A DNA stretch of 64,000 nt, taken from the NCBI RefSeq assembly GCF_030065675.1, contig NZ_JASJDK010000003.1:1-64000 (forward strand). Reading direction: 5' to 3'. This DNA comes from Mastigocoleus sp. MO_188.B34 (GTDB lineage: Bacteria > Cyanobacteriota > Cyanobacteriia > Cyanobacteriales > Nostocaceae). A program made the position numbers and the translations under genes. Shown one piece after another: positions 1 through 11,164 of the stretch. The number at the start of each line of letters is the position of its first letter. The stretch's first letter is position 1. Under the pieces are notes generated by a model. The model did no database searches. It was not told the origin of the DNA and saw nothing but the letters and a program-made list of their open reading frames with translations.

Positions 1-100
1 GCGGAGCGCGTCCTCAGCAATCTCAAAGCCTTGCGTTAGCGTTAGCGTGTCCGACAGGACATATGCTACGTTACGCTACGCTCCACTCGCAATGACAAAT
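1..100. repeat. Dispersed short-palindrome repeat module at window edge
   Basis: This stretch is GC-richer than what follows. It holds short repeated and inverted words (GCGTTAGCGTTAGCG, GTGTCC GACA GGACA, ACGTTACGCTACGCTCC) like those near 25.9, 47.6, 51.5 and 56.7 kb. It is probably the end of a dispersed repeat cut by the window edge. No coding sequence was seen. Confidence 0.5.
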
Positions 101-561
101 ATACAATTAATTTTCTCCAAGTACTTATTTGTCCATTTTGAAATAATTTAATACCAAAATAGTCAAATTTCCCCAAACATTATAGTTTCCGAACTTCAGA
201 ATATTTATACATAGAACATTAAGTATCAATATCTATCAAGAAGCTATGGAGATATTCAAGTATAATTTTACGCGAAATAAAGCAAAGTCAAATTTAAGCC
301 TGATTGTTGCCAATTATGAATATTAGATTATGAATATTAGATTCACGAAAATATAATTTATGATAGAATTAAATCTTATTTTTTTTATTTTAGTTACTTA
401 ATTAGAATACTTTTTAAACTAAAATGAGAGAAATTTTCTTTTACAAATCTTCTTTTAAAAATCAAATACATAGTTTTAACCTAAACTCAAGAAAACCCAA
501 ATTTATAGCCAAATTTACAATTAACTAAATACGAAATAGTTAATAACCAGTAAACAGTCAG
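101..561. other. AT-rich intergenic spacer
   Basis: AT-rich DNA with stop codons in all frames. I see no gene, RNA or clear terminator here. It lies downstream of the leftward universal stress gene. Confidence 0.6.
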
Positions 562-999
562 CTACTTATATGACTTTGGTTTTACCACTAAAACTGAACA
601 TTGAGCATCCTCAAGTACTTGGGAACTGACAGACCCTTCAATAATCCGTTTCATACCGGTTAAACCACGAGTACCAATCACAATCAGATCTGCTTTGTAG
701 ATATTTGCCAGACGAATAATTTCTTCGGCTGTATCTCCATTCACTAATTCCAATTCACTATCTACTTTTAATTGTGCTTGGTAAGACTGCAATTGCTTTT
801 CCACTTGCACGTAGGGAAGTGTAGCTGACTCTGAGTGGGGACGATCTGCAACTAACTGCATTTCTGATTCTGGCGGTGGAAAGACGTGACAAAAAACAAC
901 TTTGCTATTTGAAGGGAGTAGCAATTCTTGCAAAGTCTGAATAACCTGTTTAGAAATATCAGAACCATCTAGAGCAACTAAAACTGTCTTTACCACCAC
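562..999 (-). CDS. Universal stress protein (UspA family)
   Basis: A small cytosolic nucleotide-binding protein of the UspA fold, probably a stress or energy-status sensor. The N-terminus has the family's first strand (KTVLVALDGSD). Near the C-terminus is the ATP-binding signature G-x2-G-x9-G-S (GTRG, nine residues, then GS), so it should belong to the ATP-binding subgroup. The frame is open to a TTG at 1023. I prefer the GTG at 999, because GAGGAG lies just upstream at SD distance and it gives the usual short N-terminus, about 145 residues. It stands alone, transcribed leftward, with 362 bases separating it from hisD. The family is certain, the role unknown. Confidence 0.88.
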   Translation of the reverse strand: MVVKTVLVALDGSDISKQVIQTLQELLLPSNSKVVFCHVFPPPESEMQLVADRPHSESATLPYVQVEKQLQSYQAQLKVDSELELVNGDTAEEIIRLANIYKADLIVIGTRGLTGMKRIIEGSVSSQVLEDAQCSVLVVKPKSYK

Positions 1000-1319
1000 T
1001 ATTTTCTCCTCAAAAGTAGTCAAAACCTAACATCAGATTGATATTTTAAAACTAGCTATTGCACCCAGGCATAACTAAATTAGAAATATGCGGCTTGTAT
1101 ATTCCTTAAACTTTAGTTTGAGGCCATTAACTAGTTTTTGTCAAAGGTCTCCAAAAAAATTAAGAATTAAAGATAGCTCAAAATTGGCAATAAATTTTCC
1201 ACTCTAAAATTATTTCCAATTAAAAATAAGTTAAGCAGGTAAACTGACATTAACCATGAAGCGTGGGGATGATAGTTGGGGATGATGATATTTATCTCAA
1301 ACATATTATGCAAATTAAA
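1000..1319. other. Intergenic spacer
   Basis: AT-rich spacer upstream of the stress-protein gene and downstream of hisD. Apart from the hairpin beside hisD, annotated separately, I see nothing in it. Confidence 0.5.
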
Positions 1320-1342
1320 GAGACGTAGAAATTCCACGTCTC
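1318..1342 (-). terminator. Putative hisD terminator hairpin
   Basis: GAGACGT and ACGTCTC (1320-1326 and 1336-1342) form a 7-bp stem about 20 bases after the hisD stop. On the minus strand it is followed by TTTAATTT, a weak T tract. It may be a terminator, or one of the genome's dispersed GAGACG palindromes acting as one. Confidence 0.45.
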
Positions 1343-1361
1343 CAACTAAAAAAATAATTAT

Positions 1362-2726
1362 TTATTCTGTTTCTTGATTTCGAAATTCCGACTGAGTATT
1401 ATCTTCCACAGAAGGTGTTTCTTGTCGTTGTTCTTTCCGGACCCGACGTTTGACTGAATCAGCATGGGAAGGTAAGCCTTCTGTTGTTGCTAACAAATCA
1501 ATTGCACTTGCAACTTTTTCTAAGGCTGTATGGGAATACTGGATAATACTCGAATGTTTGAGGAAGGTTTCCACACTCAATGCTGAGGAATAACGGGCAG
1601 CTCCGGAAGTTGGTAATGTATGATTTGGTCCAGCCAAATAATCTCCTACAGCTTCTGGTGTTGAATGACCTAAAAATATTGCCCCAGCATGGCGGATTTG
1701 AGGTAACAAGGCCCAAGGGTCTTCGACTTCTAACTCTAAATGTTCTGGTGCAAATTCATTTGAGAATTCTGCTGCTGCTTGCAAAGATTCTACAACTACT
1801 ATCAGACCATAATGAGCGATCGCTTTCTCTGTCAGCGTACGTCTTGGATGATCGACTAGTTGTCTTTCAACAGCTACTTGTACATTTTTTGCTAATACCG
1901 TATCATTTGTCAGCAATATTGCTGCAGCCATTGGATCGTGTTCGGCTTGAGCGAGTAAATCAGTCGCCACATCAACAGGATTTGCTGTTTTATCTGCAAT
2001 AATTAGTACTTCACTTGGTCCGGCTAAAGAATCAATCCCTACGCTTCCATAGACCAGCTTCTTAGCTAAAGTAACGTAAATATTACCTGGTCCAGTGATT
2101 AAATCAACCTTGGGAATTGTCTCAGTACCATAAGCGAGAGCCGCTATAGCCTGTGCTCCACCAATACGGTAAATTTCCTTGACACCAGCTTCATGTGCAG
2201 CAACTAACACTGCTGGATTAATCCCATTGTCCCCTCCTGGTGGAGTTACCATTACTATGCGCTCGACACCAGCAACTCTAGCTGGAATCGCATTCATTAG
2301 CACCGTACTCGGATAAGCAGCCCGACCACCAGGAACGTACAGACCCGCACGATCTACTGGTGTATAACGCTTGCCCAGCACAATTTCATCAGAACCAAAG
2401 TGGACCCAATCTTTTGGGACTCGCTGGCGGTGAAAAGCCTCTATTCTCCGACACGCTAGTTTAATTGCTTCGAGCAAGTCTGAGTTCACTTTCTGATAAG
2501 CAACGTCTAGTTCTGAGCCACTAACGCGCAGTTCCTCAGGAGTTAATTTTTGTTTGTCAAATTCTGCAGTGTAATGTAGCAGAGCTTTGTCACCTTGAGA
2601 TTTCACAGTTTGCAACACTTCTTTTACTGTTGCTTCTTTGTGAAATACTTGTTCGTCATTTGTGCGATTGCAGATCCGCTGTAGTTCAGCTATTACATCT
2701 GCTTGCTGAGTGATGATTCGCAGCAT
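1362..2726 (-). CDS. hisD: Histidinol dehydrogenase
   Basis: Catalyses the last two steps of histidine synthesis, L-histidinol to L-histidine via histidinal, with two NAD+ and a zinc ion. The protein (454 residues) carries the whole family signature in order: DRAGLYVPGG, YPSTVLMNAIPA, GPGNIYVTLAKK, IDSLAGPSEVLI, LLAQAEHDP, the FAPEHLE motif with the catalytic Glu-His pair, and the C-terminal YLAGPNHTLPTSG and SVETFLK blocks. The ATG at 2726 gives the MLRIITQQAD start I recall for Nostoc homologues. The last 20 or so residues (from about RKEQRQ) are polar and low complexity, and extend past the usual HAxSVxxR end. The gene is not in a his operon, which is normal for cyanobacteria. Confidence 0.97.
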   Translation of the reverse strand: MLRIITQQADVIAELQRICNRTNDEQVFHKEATVKEVLQTVKSQGDKALLHYTAEFDKQKLTPEELRVSGSELDVAYQKVNSDLLEAIKLACRRIEAFHRQRVPKDWVHFGSDEIVLGKRYTPVDRAGLYVPGGRAAYPSTVLMNAIPARVAGVERIVMVTPPGGDNGINPAVLVAAHEAGVKEIYRIGGAQAIAALAYGTETIPKVDLITGPGNIYVTLAKKLVYGSVGIDSLAGPSEVLIIADKTANPVDVATDLLAQAEHDPMAAAILLTNDTVLAKNVQVAVERQLVDHPRRTLTEKAIAHYGLIVVVESLQAAAEFSNEFAPEHLELEVEDPWALLPQIRHAGAIFLGHSTPEAVGDYLAGPNHTLPTSGAARYSSALSVETFLKHSSIIQYSHTALEKVASAIDLLATTEGLPSHADSVKRRVRKEQRQETPSVEDNTQSEFRNQETE

Positions 2727-4338
2727 GGAGTAAGGACAATGCCAACTTTAATATATACCCACCTGAGTTCAAAATATTGCTTGTTTTCCTCAAAAGAGGT
2801 TTTAGCAGCTTTCTTGAACTCTGTTATCTAGCTTAACTCGTATTTTTTTTTAACTTCCACGGCTTGAGGGCACATGGTGTTGGTTAATCTAGGTTAAAAA
2901 TTTACTTACTGTACATCTAGTTTTTGAATGCAAACTAACTGTAGGCAGTATTAGATATACTCTATTATGGCTATTTCCCAATTTCAAAACAGTATTCAGC
3001 AGTGGGTGTACTTAGTACTAGTGCCACGTACTATAGCCTATTTATCAAAAGGAATAATAGTATAACTTTTACCTATCTTTTTGATTCACGAGTGATTAGT
3101 TGTACAGACGCAATATATCAAGATTTTAGTTTCTGATATCCACATTTGGGAAATTAACAATTCATTTGACTTATTTATGTCCTAATTAGGGACATACTAT
3201 ATTTAAAGAATTTACCACTGCTTATAACTTTACATTTATAAACTTGGGTAAGTTAGGATGCGCCGTACTTTAGTATTCTATTTTAACCCATTTTTTGCTT
3301 TAAAAACATACTGATTTGTTTGATTTGTAAACTTCGAAATCATTGGAACAATAATTTAGACAATGACTTTCTCGGATATAGCATTCAAGGACCTTAGTTT
3401 ACTTTGTATTCTTTACGATTTTTTTACAATTGATCTACTGTATTTTTGAACTAATCAGGACTTATTTTTTAAATATTATTGAAAGATATTATTTATATTC
3501 CTTTGAAGTCACAACAATATAAATATATTCATACGTAATCAACTTAATTATTTATACACATTTAAATGCTTACATTGGTATATCAAAATATAATCATTAA
3601 ATATATTATTAGTAAGATTATTTTGATGTTTTATGAAAACTATTTTTGTGGTTTACAATGTTTTATGTTTGGGCGCTTAACATAGTCATTTTTTTATTAT
3701 TCAATCAAGAATTATATAGGAATTAATATAATTGTTTTTAGTTATTTTCTATCTATCTATCTGTCTATTTATTTATCTATTTATTTATAATTAATTGTGT
3801 TTGAAGTTAGAAAATTTTTAACTTCCAAATTTTAATAATATAAAAATGCATAAAATCATTTGATTCCAAACTGTCAAATACATGCAAGTATTTGATAATA
3901 AGTTGATTGGTATTTGCTACCCTAAAAATCTATAATCAAATACTACTACCATATGCTAATGAACTTGTATTATAGGGCATTAATTACTAATACTGTAAAG
4001 TAATTAATTTTATAAATGATAAAATGTATATGGAAATTATTAAAATTGACAATCATGTTTGTGACAATTTTTATGCTTCATTAGCACTTTTATCCCAATA
4101 TCAAATACATATAAGTTAAGCAGTTGTTGTTACAAAATTATTTATTAGCTAACTCGCAAATAATTTCTCAAATATGATAATAAAATCTGAAATTTTATAT
4201 AGTGTAGATGTTGAACAATATCAAGTTTAAGTATTATTAAATAATAGTTTAATTGTTATATAGCTATTACTAAAAATAAGTAATAATGTCTTAGGTAAAA
4301 TAATACTGCGGTATGTTATTTTTTTATCTAACTGCACA
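2727..4338. other. Long AT-rich gene-free spacer
   Basis: About 1.6 kb, very AT-rich, with no credible reading frame. It includes a TCTA/ATTT-type microsatellite at about 3748-3790. Cyanobacterial spacers of this size can hide small RNAs, but I found no hairpin with a T tract other than the rpoC2 terminator. Confidence 0.6.
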
Positions 4339-4346
4339 TGATAAAG

Positions 4347-4388
4347 AAAAAAGCATTCTTGTATTTTAAGAATGCTTTTTTCAATTTA
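4347..4388 (-). terminator. Rho-independent terminator of the rpoB-rpoC1-rpoC2 operon
   Basis: A perfect 14-bp inverted repeat (4347-4360 with 4368-4381; AAGCATTCTT core, 7-base loop) starts 19 bases after the rpoC2 stop. On the minus strand the stem ends in a run of six T. This is the strongest terminator in the window and closes the rpo block. Confidence 0.88.
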
Positions 4389-4399
4389 AAAATATTTAC

Positions 4400-7300
4400 C
4401 TAGCTAGAAAAATCGCCAAAGTTAAAGCTACTTCCACCGGGGAAATCATTATTGTTTTGCCGTTCTTCTCCTAAATCCTGGATTTCTGGAGGAATCAATT
4501 CATCTTCACTACTCAATATTGAATTATCCATTGTCGGAGACATAAATCCAGATTCAGTTAGGGTGGGTGAGTCTAAATTGTAAGCGCGAGCAGTACGATC
4601 ATCCAACACCATATCCATTGGGTCATCAACCTCATCCAAAACACTACTAGTGAGATCTGTGGAGTAATCATCGATTGCACTTGGTTCTTCATAGGTATTA
4701 AAACCAGTACCTGCAGGAATTAGTCTTCCGATAATCACGTTTTCCTTCAGACCGCGTAACCAGTCAGACTTACCTTCAATTGCAGCTTCAGTAAGTACGC
4801 GAGTTGTTTCTTGGAATGATGCGGCAGAAATGAAGCTATCCGTATTCAAAGACGCTTTGGTAATACCCAGCAACACAGGAGTGTATTCAGCACGAGCACC
4901 ACCAGTAATAGCCATTGCTTCATTTACCTGTTCGACTTGACGTAGTTCAATCAATTCTCCAGGTAACATTGTGGTGTCACCACCATCATCTATACGTACT
5001 TTTGAGGTCATTTGGCGAACAATCACCTCAATGTGTTTATCCGCAATATCAATGCCCTGAGATTGATAAACTGACTGTACTTGATTTACCAAGAATGTTT
5101 GTACTTTTTCTAAAGCATAACTCGCACAAGCATAGGTACCATCTTCGGAGCCAAGACTGAAGAATACGTCTAAAATTTCGTGGGGATTTGCAGGTCCATC
5201 AGTTAATGTTTGTCCTGCTGTTACGATTTCACCATCACCAACCATTAAGTTCTGACCGGGACCTAATGGATAATCCGTAACTACACCGTTACTTTCAACG
5301 ATTTTAACTGCAATTACTTCATCGCCATCACCATACACAAATTTAGCTTCTCCTCCCCTACGTACTAGCAAACAAGCTTCTTTTGGTTTGCGAGCTTCTA
5401 GAAGTTCTTCAATTCTGGGCAAACCTTGAATAATATCCCCGGTTTTAGCCCGTTCGTACACTAGCATCACCAAGTTATCACCACGTTGTACCAAACCACC
5501 ATCTTCTACTTGTAAGACAGCACCGGGACTGACTCGGTATGGACGACCAACACGAATTGTTATGGTGCTTTGTTGGGTTGCGAGTCCCGAACTCTCGCCA
5601 TTAGCAGCCGCTTTGCTTACATGAACAACTTGTCCGGATTCTTCGGTACATATATTTTCTGCAATCGGAGCACCTTCAACCAGTAAATCACCAACTTTTA
5701 CAGTCGGTTCTGCATTAATGTGCTTGGTGATAGTGTCATTTTCACGCAGGAGTAAACAACGTCGAACTGCTTCTACTCCCTTTTGAACGCCACGAATAAT
5801 ACCTCCCCCTTTGGAAAGAATTTGAGTTCGTGCGACAACTGCTCCAGGTGTAATTGTATCTCCGTCTTTTACTTCTAGTTTGGTTTGGGTACTACCTTGA
5901 GTTGCATCAGCAGCTATATCGCGTCGAATCACTAATGACTCGAGAATTACCATTTGTAAGCGCTGGATTTCTGAGTCGTCTAGATCTTCAATTAATTCAA
6001 TATCCGCAGCTAGGGGAGCAGTATTGATTTCTTGATCGTTATCTTGCTCAATTTCCAGGACTAACTGAGTTCGCAGTAAATCGACGCCTTCAACAGATTT
6101 AACGCGTTCGGCGTCTTTATACGGCAGTCTTTGCACTGCTCGCAATTGAATTGAACGTCCTGTTTGCTGACTAACTGAAGTTGTAGAAGGAACGTTTGGA
6201 TTTTCAGAAATAGGGAACTCTACCACTGGGCGAGTTAAAATTGCCGGACCTTCAGGGGAATCTATGTATTCAATGTAACGTAGTTGGGAAACGACTTGTC
6301 CTAAGATTTCCTCACCTGGTTGAATGAACGAGCCATCTTTACCCATGATTTTCTCAGGGTCGTCTACCATTAGGAGTTCTCCAGGTTTAATGACCACTTC
6401 TCGCAGAATGTCATTTTTCTGAGTAACTTCGACTACACCACTATTCTGGCAGAAGATATCTTTGACTACTTCTGTTCCGGCTTCTACATATTTACCATCT
6501 TCTACTAGTAAGAGGGAAATATCTTTATTCACCTCATGGGTTTCTTCCGGGATCCATAGTAAGGTTCCACCCTTGGTTACTTCATAACCTTGTTTTGCTT
6601 TACCTTTTTTCTGAATTTCAACATCGGCATATTTGAGTAAACCTCCTGTTGTGGTGCGGTAGCGGTCGTCAATTAACTCCGCAACTACTTGACCATTTTG
6701 AACTTTTGTTCCAGGAGTTGCTCGCAAATTGAAGGATTGATTATTTCCAGTAGTAATTAAGTAATTATTACGACCTTGCTGACTTTGTACGGTAACTTTT
6801 GCTTGGTCTAGAACTACCGAAGCAGTGATAATTTCAATTTCTCTGGTTGACTTACCAGGAATTGGTTCTGGTAAACGAACAACACCGCCATGGGTTGTGG
6901 TTAATTTTGTTTCTGCCAACACGCCATTGGTGTCAATTCTGTCACCATTTTTCACTACCAGTTCGGCTCCTGGTGGAAGGTTATATACTTCACCAGATAA
7001 AATCCAGATTAGCCCTCCTCGTGCAGCGGTAGTGGTAGTATTCCCTTGACGGTCAGTTTTTTGTTCTGAAGTCACTCCAGAAAACTTAACTTCTCCAGCC
7101 AAGTCAGAAGCCACATCTTTCACTGCTTTTTCTGTATTGGCGCGAGTACCGCGCGCACCCAAGGCAACTTCTGCCAACAGTTGACCTTGTTTTACTTGCT
7201 CACCTTCAACAATATATAAAGTTGAACCTTGGGTCATCGAAATTTCTTTCGATGTTTGACCGTTTGCTGATTCGATAACTAAACTACCGTTAGTTTCTAC

Positions 7301-8452
7301 ATACAACGCATCTTCTCCGTGGCGAGTACGGTACGGTCTGGTACGGAATTTCTTCTTAAAGACAACTTTTCCGTCAGTTTTTGAACGTACTTGTTGAGCA
7401 ACTTCACCAGTAAATACACCACCAGTGTGGAAGGTACGCATGGTCAACTGGGTTCCAGGCTCACCAATACTTTGAGCAGCAATAATACCTACAGCTTCAC
7501 CCAAGTCTACCATCTTGGCATGTGCCAAACTCCAGCCATAGCAGGACTGACATACCGAACGCGCAGCTTCACAGGTCAGAGGAGAACGAACTTGTACTTC
7601 TTGCACGCCGGCTTTTTCAATTTCACTGGCTAGTTCTTCAGAAATTGGGGTGTTACGTGCAGCAATTAATTGTTTGGTTTTGGGGTGTATGACGTCAACA
7701 CCAATTACGCGTCCTAGTAAACGTGTAGACAGAGGAATTAATATTTTCTCGCCTTCTCTCATGGGACGTATGGGAATAACCCGACTAGTACCACAGTCGA
7801 TTTCCCGAATGATTACGTCTTGAGATACGTCTACTAGGCGACGGGTAAGATAACCAGAGTCAGCAGTTCTCAATGCTGTATCTACTAGTCCTTTGCGCGC
7901 ACCATAAGACGAAATAATATATTCAGTAACAGTAAGTCCTTCCCGGAAGTTTGTTTTAATCGGTAAGGCAATAATTTGTCCTTGGGGATCTGCCATCAGT
8001 CCGCGCATACCTACCAATTGTCGAACCTGGGAAATGTTACCCCTTGCACCAGAATTCTGCATCATGTATACCGAATTCAAGGGATTACTTTTCTCAAAGT
8101 TATAAACTACTTCATCTTTGAGAGTTTCGTTGGTATTATTCCAAGTGTCAATAACTTTTTGGAATCGTTCAACTTCAGTAATTTCTCCCCTTTGATAACG
8201 TTCCTCGGTAGCTCGAATTTCAGCTTCTGCAGCATCTAGTAAAGTTCGTTTGGATGGAGGTACCATCAAGTCATCGATACTGATGGAAACTCCGGCTTTA
8301 GTGGCGTAACGAAATCCTAAAGCTTTTAATTTATCTGCCATCACGGCGGTGCGTGCCGTACCATAGGTCGTAAAAGACCAAGAAATTAACTTCTTAAGTT
8401 GCTTTTTACCAACTACACGATTGCGAAAAATCATTTTTTGCTCGTTACTCAT
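4400..8452 (-). CDS. rpoC2: RNA polymerase beta' subunit (C-terminal part, cyanobacterial split form)
   Basis: The second half of the largest RNA polymerase subunit, separate in cyanobacteria and plastids. The N-terminal 350 residues hold the conserved core: the [21 protein letters not shown] block, a Cys cluster ([15 protein letters not shown]) and the trigger-loop region with [21 protein letters not shown]. After it comes a several-hundred-residue insertion (about 350-1000) of repeated beta-barrel-like segments, which matches the long SI3 insertion known in cyanobacterial RpoC2. Conserved sequence resumes around [14 protein letters not shown]. The last 100 residues are acidic and disordered. 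Length is 1350, normal for Nostocales. The start at [13 protein letters not shown] fits homologues. It is last in the rpoB-rpoC1-rpoC2 series. Confidence 0.98.
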   Translation of the reverse strand: MSNEQKMIFRNRVVGKKQLKKLISWSFTTYGTARTAVMADKLKALGFRYATKAGVSISIDDLMVPPSKRTLLDAAEAEIRATEERYQRGEITEVERFQKVIDTWNNTNETLKDEVVYNFEKSNPLNSVYMMQNSGARGNISQVRQLVGMRGLMADPQGQIIALPIKTNFREGLTVTEYIISSYGARKGLVDTALRTADSGYLTRRLVDVSQDVIIREIDCGTSRVIPIRPMREGEKILIPLSTRLLGRVIGVDVIHPKTKQLIAARNTPISEELASEIEKAGVQEVQVRSPLTCEAARSVCQSCYGWSLAHAKMVDLGEAVGIIAAQSIGEPGTQLTMRTFHTGGVFTGEVAQQVRSKTDGKVVFKKKFRTRPYRTRHGEDALYVETNGSLVIESANGQTSKEISMTQGSTLYIVEGEQVKQGQLLAEVALGARGTRANTEKAVKDVASDLAGEVKFSGVTSEQKTDRQGNTTTTAARGGLIWILSGEVYNLPPGAELVVKNGDRIDTNGVLAETKLTTTHGGVVRLPEPIPGKSTREIEIITASVVLDQAKVTVQSQQGRNNYLITTGNNQSFNLRATPGTKVQNGQVVAELIDDRYRTTTGGLLKYADVEIQKKGKAKQGYEVTKGGTLLWIPEETHEVNKDISLLLVEDGKYVEAGTEVVKDIFCQNSGVVEVTQKNDILREVVIKPGELLMVDDPEKIMGKDGSFIQPGEEILGQVVSQLRYIEYIDSPEGPAILTRPVVEFPISENPNVPSTTSVSQQTGRSIQLRAVQRLPYKDAERVKSVEGVDLLRTQLVLEIEQDNDQEINTAPLAADIELIEDLDDSEIQRLQMVILESLVIRRDIAADATQGSTQTKLEVKDGDTITPGAVVARTQILSKGGGIIRGVQKGVEAVRRCLLLRENDTITKHINAEPTVKVGDLLVEGAPIAENICTEESGQVVHVSKAAANGESSGLATQQSTITIRVGRPYRVSPGAVLQVEDGGLVQRGDNLVMLVYERAKTGDIIQGLPRIEELLEARKPKEACLLVRRGGEAKFVYGDGDEVIAVKIVESNGVVTDYPLGPGQNLMVGDGEIVTAGQTLTDGPANPHEILDVFFSLGSEDGTYACASYALEKVQTFLVNQVQSVYQSQGIDIADKHIEVIVRQMTSKVRIDDGGDTTMLPGELIELRQVEQVNEAMAITGGARAEYTPVLLGITKASLNTDSFISAASFQETTRVLTEAAIEGKSDWLRGLKENVIIGRLIPAGTGFNTYEEPSAIDDYSTDLTSSVLDEVDDPMDMVLDDRTARAYNLDSPTLTESGFMSPTMDNSILSSEDELIPPEIQDLGEERQNNNDFPGGSSFNFGDFSS

Positions 8453-8939
8453 AAGTCCGAGTTCCCTTAGTCAGTTATTAGTAAATAGTGAACTGTCCAT
8501 CAACTAAAATTGCCCAAGCAAAAACTTGGAAAAGCTATTACTTGTTACTATTTGTTGAGTGATAGATATAAATAAGTTTGTTTGTGTTTGTACTTTTCTG
8601 TTTTTCCTCGGACGGATGAAATAGAGAATTTCGCCGGATATTAACTAACTGCCACATTTGATAATTTGCTCGACAGAGCTAAGAAACTATAAGAAAATAG
8701 CGAAGAAATTATTCGTAATTTACACGCACACCACAAAAGTTGTTTGTAATGAGCAGAGTATTACGTTAAAAGTTACTTACGTAACGTTAGCCACATTTTT
8801 TGATTTGACTTTCCCTTAAAAAACTCGAATCTGTAAGATGATGAATTTGTACGATGAACAGCTTTAGCTTCAAAAACTGTAAGTAACAATTTTGGCTAAG
8901 GTCATTGGTATATGACTTTAGCCTTCATAGTTGTAGCTG
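8453..8939 (-). other. rpoC1-rpoC2 intercistronic spacer with a hairpin after rpoC1
   Basis: This 487-base gap is unusually long for genes of one complex. A near-perfect 12-bp inverted repeat (8894-8905 with 8912-8923; GGCTAAAGTCAT on the minus strand, loop of 6) lies 17 bases after the rpoC1 stop. It has no T tract, so it may mark RNA processing or 3' protection rather than termination. The rest is AT-rich without genes. Confidence 0.55.
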
Positions 8940-10817
8940 TTAACTAGCGATCGCTTCTTCAATAGCTTTATTGAAAATTACCCGTCCAGGTGTTGTCTTT
9001 ATATACTGAGAGATAAAATTACCATTGCTATCTTGTCTGACTCTGCGGAACTTGTACTCTAAAGTTTTACTACCATCACTGTTTTCGTGAACTTTAACTG
9101 GTTCTGTATCTGGCTTATCTGTTTCAACTTCTCCGTCATAGCGTACGTATATGTAAGCGTGTAAGTCGATTTGATGTTGTTCGAAAGCTAGAATCACATC
9201 ATCAAGAGAAGTAAAGTATTTTCCTTCACCTTTCTTTGCTTTAGGATTGTCTGCTGTTAAGTAATAGGCACCCAAAACCATATCTTGGCTAGGTGTTACA
9301 ATTGGCGTTCCAGTTGCTGGCGATAAAATATTATTGGAAGCAAGCATTAACAATCTCGCTTCTGATTGTGCTTCCAAAGACAAGGGTACGTGTACCGCCA
9401 TTTGGTCACCATCAAAGTCAGCATTAAATGCCGGACAAACCAATGGATGTAATTGAATTGCTCTTCCTTCCACTAAGATCGGCTCAAAAGCCTGAATTCC
9501 TAAACGGTGCAATGTTGGCGCTCGGTTCAACATGACCGGATGTCCTTCAATAACTTCTTCAAGAACATCCCAAACGCTGGGGTCAGCTCTTGATATCAGT
9601 TTTTTAGCAGCTTTGATATTATTGACCATACCGCTACGAATGAGGCGGTTAATCACAAACGGTTGAAACAGTTCGATTGCCATTTCCCTTGGCAAACCAC
9701 ACTGGTGAATTTTTAATTTGGGTCCAACAACAATTACTGAACGTCCGGAGTAATCTACCCGTTTACCTAGTAAGTTTTGTCGGAAACGTCCCTGTTTCCC
9801 TTCAATAATATCTGACAGAGATTTCAACGGACGGTTATTGGCTCCAACCACGGTTCGTCCGCGTCGACCGTTATCAATCAAAGCATCTACAGCTTCTTGC
9901 AACATCCGTTTTTCATTACGGACGATAATTTCTGGTGCTAAAATTTCTTGCAAACGTGCCAGTCGGTTGTTACGATTAATTACCCGACGATATAAGTCGT
10001 TTAAATCGCTAGTAGCAAATCTACCACCATCTAGCTGTACCATCGGACGTAAATCAGGTGGGATAACGGGAATTACAGTCATTACCATCCACTCTGGCTT
10101 AGAACCGGTGGCAATAAAGTTATCGATTACCCGCAAACGCTTAATTAATTTAGCTCGCTTCTGACCCTTGGCTGTGGTAATTTCTTCTCGCAAACCTTCT
10201 GCTTCTTGATCCAGAGTTAGATCGGACAGTAAGCGTAGTAGCGCTTCGGCTCCAATACCTACTTCTACTCCTTCAAGTTGGGAATCTTCGCTATAAATTT
10301 GATCTTCTATTTCTAACCACTGATCTTCAGTTAAAAGCTGTTTATAGGTCAAAGTTTCAGCATTTCCAGGGCTGAGTACCACGTAGGAATTGAAATAGAC
10401 AATTTGCTCTACATCCCGGAGGGGCATATCTAGCAAAATAGAAATATAGCTAGGAATACCTTTGAGATACCAGACGTGAGCTACAGGTGCAGCCAGCTTG
10501 ATGTAGCCCATACGATGGCGGCGTACTCGCGATTCGGTAACTTCTACACCACAACGTTCGCAAACTATTCCCCGGTGACGTACCCGTTTATATTTACCGC
10601 AGTGACATTCCCAATCTTTTGCCGGACCAAAAATCCGCTCGCAGAACAAGCCATCCATCTCTGGCTTTAAGGTCCGATAATTAATTGTTTCTGGCTTAGT
10701 TACTTCACCTACAAGCTGACCGTTGGGTAAGGTTCTTTCACCCCATTGACGAATACGTTCTGGTGATGCTAAACCGATTTTTACATAGTCAAACTGATTA
10801 TTTTGGGTATGTCTCAT
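8940..10817 (-). CDS. rpoC1: RNA polymerase gamma subunit (N-terminal part of beta')
   Basis: The N-terminal half of beta', encoded separately in cyanobacteria. It carries the clamp zinc site (CHCGKY...CERCG) and the catalytic metal-binding motif NADFDGDQM that holds the active-site Mg2+. Also present are the bridging segments [20 protein letters not shown] and [18 protein letters not shown]. The frame is open to an ATG at 10916. The ATG at 10817 gives [22 protein letters not shown], which matches the start I recall for Nostoc homologues and gives 625 residues, the normal length. It sits between rpoB and rpoC2 on the same strand. Confidence 0.97.
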   Translation of the reverse strand: MRHTQNNQFDYVKIGLASPERIRQWGERTLPNGQLVGEVTKPETINYRTLKPEMDGLFCERIFGPAKDWECHCGKYKRVRHRGIVCERCGVEVTESRVRRHRMGYIKLAAPVAHVWYLKGIPSYISILLDMPLRDVEQIVYFNSYVVLSPGNAETLTYKQLLTEDQWLEIEDQIYSEDSQLEGVEVGIGAEALLRLLSDLTLDQEAEGLREEITTAKGQKRAKLIKRLRVIDNFIATGSKPEWMVMTVIPVIPPDLRPMVQLDGGRFATSDLNDLYRRVINRNNRLARLQEILAPEIIVRNEKRMLQEAVDALIDNGRRGRTVVGANNRPLKSLSDIIEGKQGRFRQNLLGKRVDYSGRSVIVVGPKLKIHQCGLPREMAIELFQPFVINRLIRSGMVNNIKAAKKLISRADPSVWDVLEEVIEGHPVMLNRAPTLHRLGIQAFEPILVEGRAIQLHPLVCPAFNADFDGDQMAVHVPLSLEAQSEARLLMLASNNILSPATGTPIVTPSQDMVLGAYYLTADNPKAKKGEGKYFTSLDDVILAFEQHQIDLHAYIYVRYDGEVETDKPDTEPVKVHENSDGSKTLEYKFRRVRQDSNGNFISQYIKTTPGRVIFNKAIEEAIAS

Positions 10818-10921
10818 GTGTCTAGTATTCTCCAACTTGAGTTGTGACTTCATGAAGGAACACGGGATTATAAATTCGCCGTGCTTAGGAGGATTATTTA
10901 ATTGTGAGGAGGGCAAAATTT

Positions 10922-11016
10922 AGAACTGAGCAGGGTTCAAACTCAAGCTCAAAATCAAACTCAAAATCAAAATCAAAATTAATATTCAAAATTAATACTC
11001 AAAATCAAAACTTAAA
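10922..11016. repeat. TCAAAA-type short tandem repeat
   Basis: Degenerate hexamer repeats (CTCAAAATCAAA and variants) fill most of this stretch of the rpoB-rpoC1 spacer. It is simple-sequence DNA, similar in kind to the repeat at about 27.0-27.1 kb. It lies in the leader of rpoC1. Confidence 0.7.
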
Positions 11017-11116
11017 AGTAAAACCTAATCTTCTTGCAGTTAATTTCTGGAAATAAACTCTGAATCGAAAAGCTCACAGCACAGGGATTTTTCAATGAAG
11101 AATTAAGAATGAATCT

Positions 11117-11150
11117 ACAAGGTGGAAAATTTTAACTTATCCCACCTTGT
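11117..11150 (-). other. Hairpin just after rpoB
   Basis: ACAAGGTGG and CCACCTTGT (11117-11125 and 11142-11150) form a perfect 9-bp stem with a 16-base loop, 15 bases beyond the rpoB stop. No T run follows. It may be an attenuator, processing site or 3' stabiliser inside the rpo transcript. Confidence 0.5.
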
Positions 11151-11164
11151 AAATCTGTATACTT

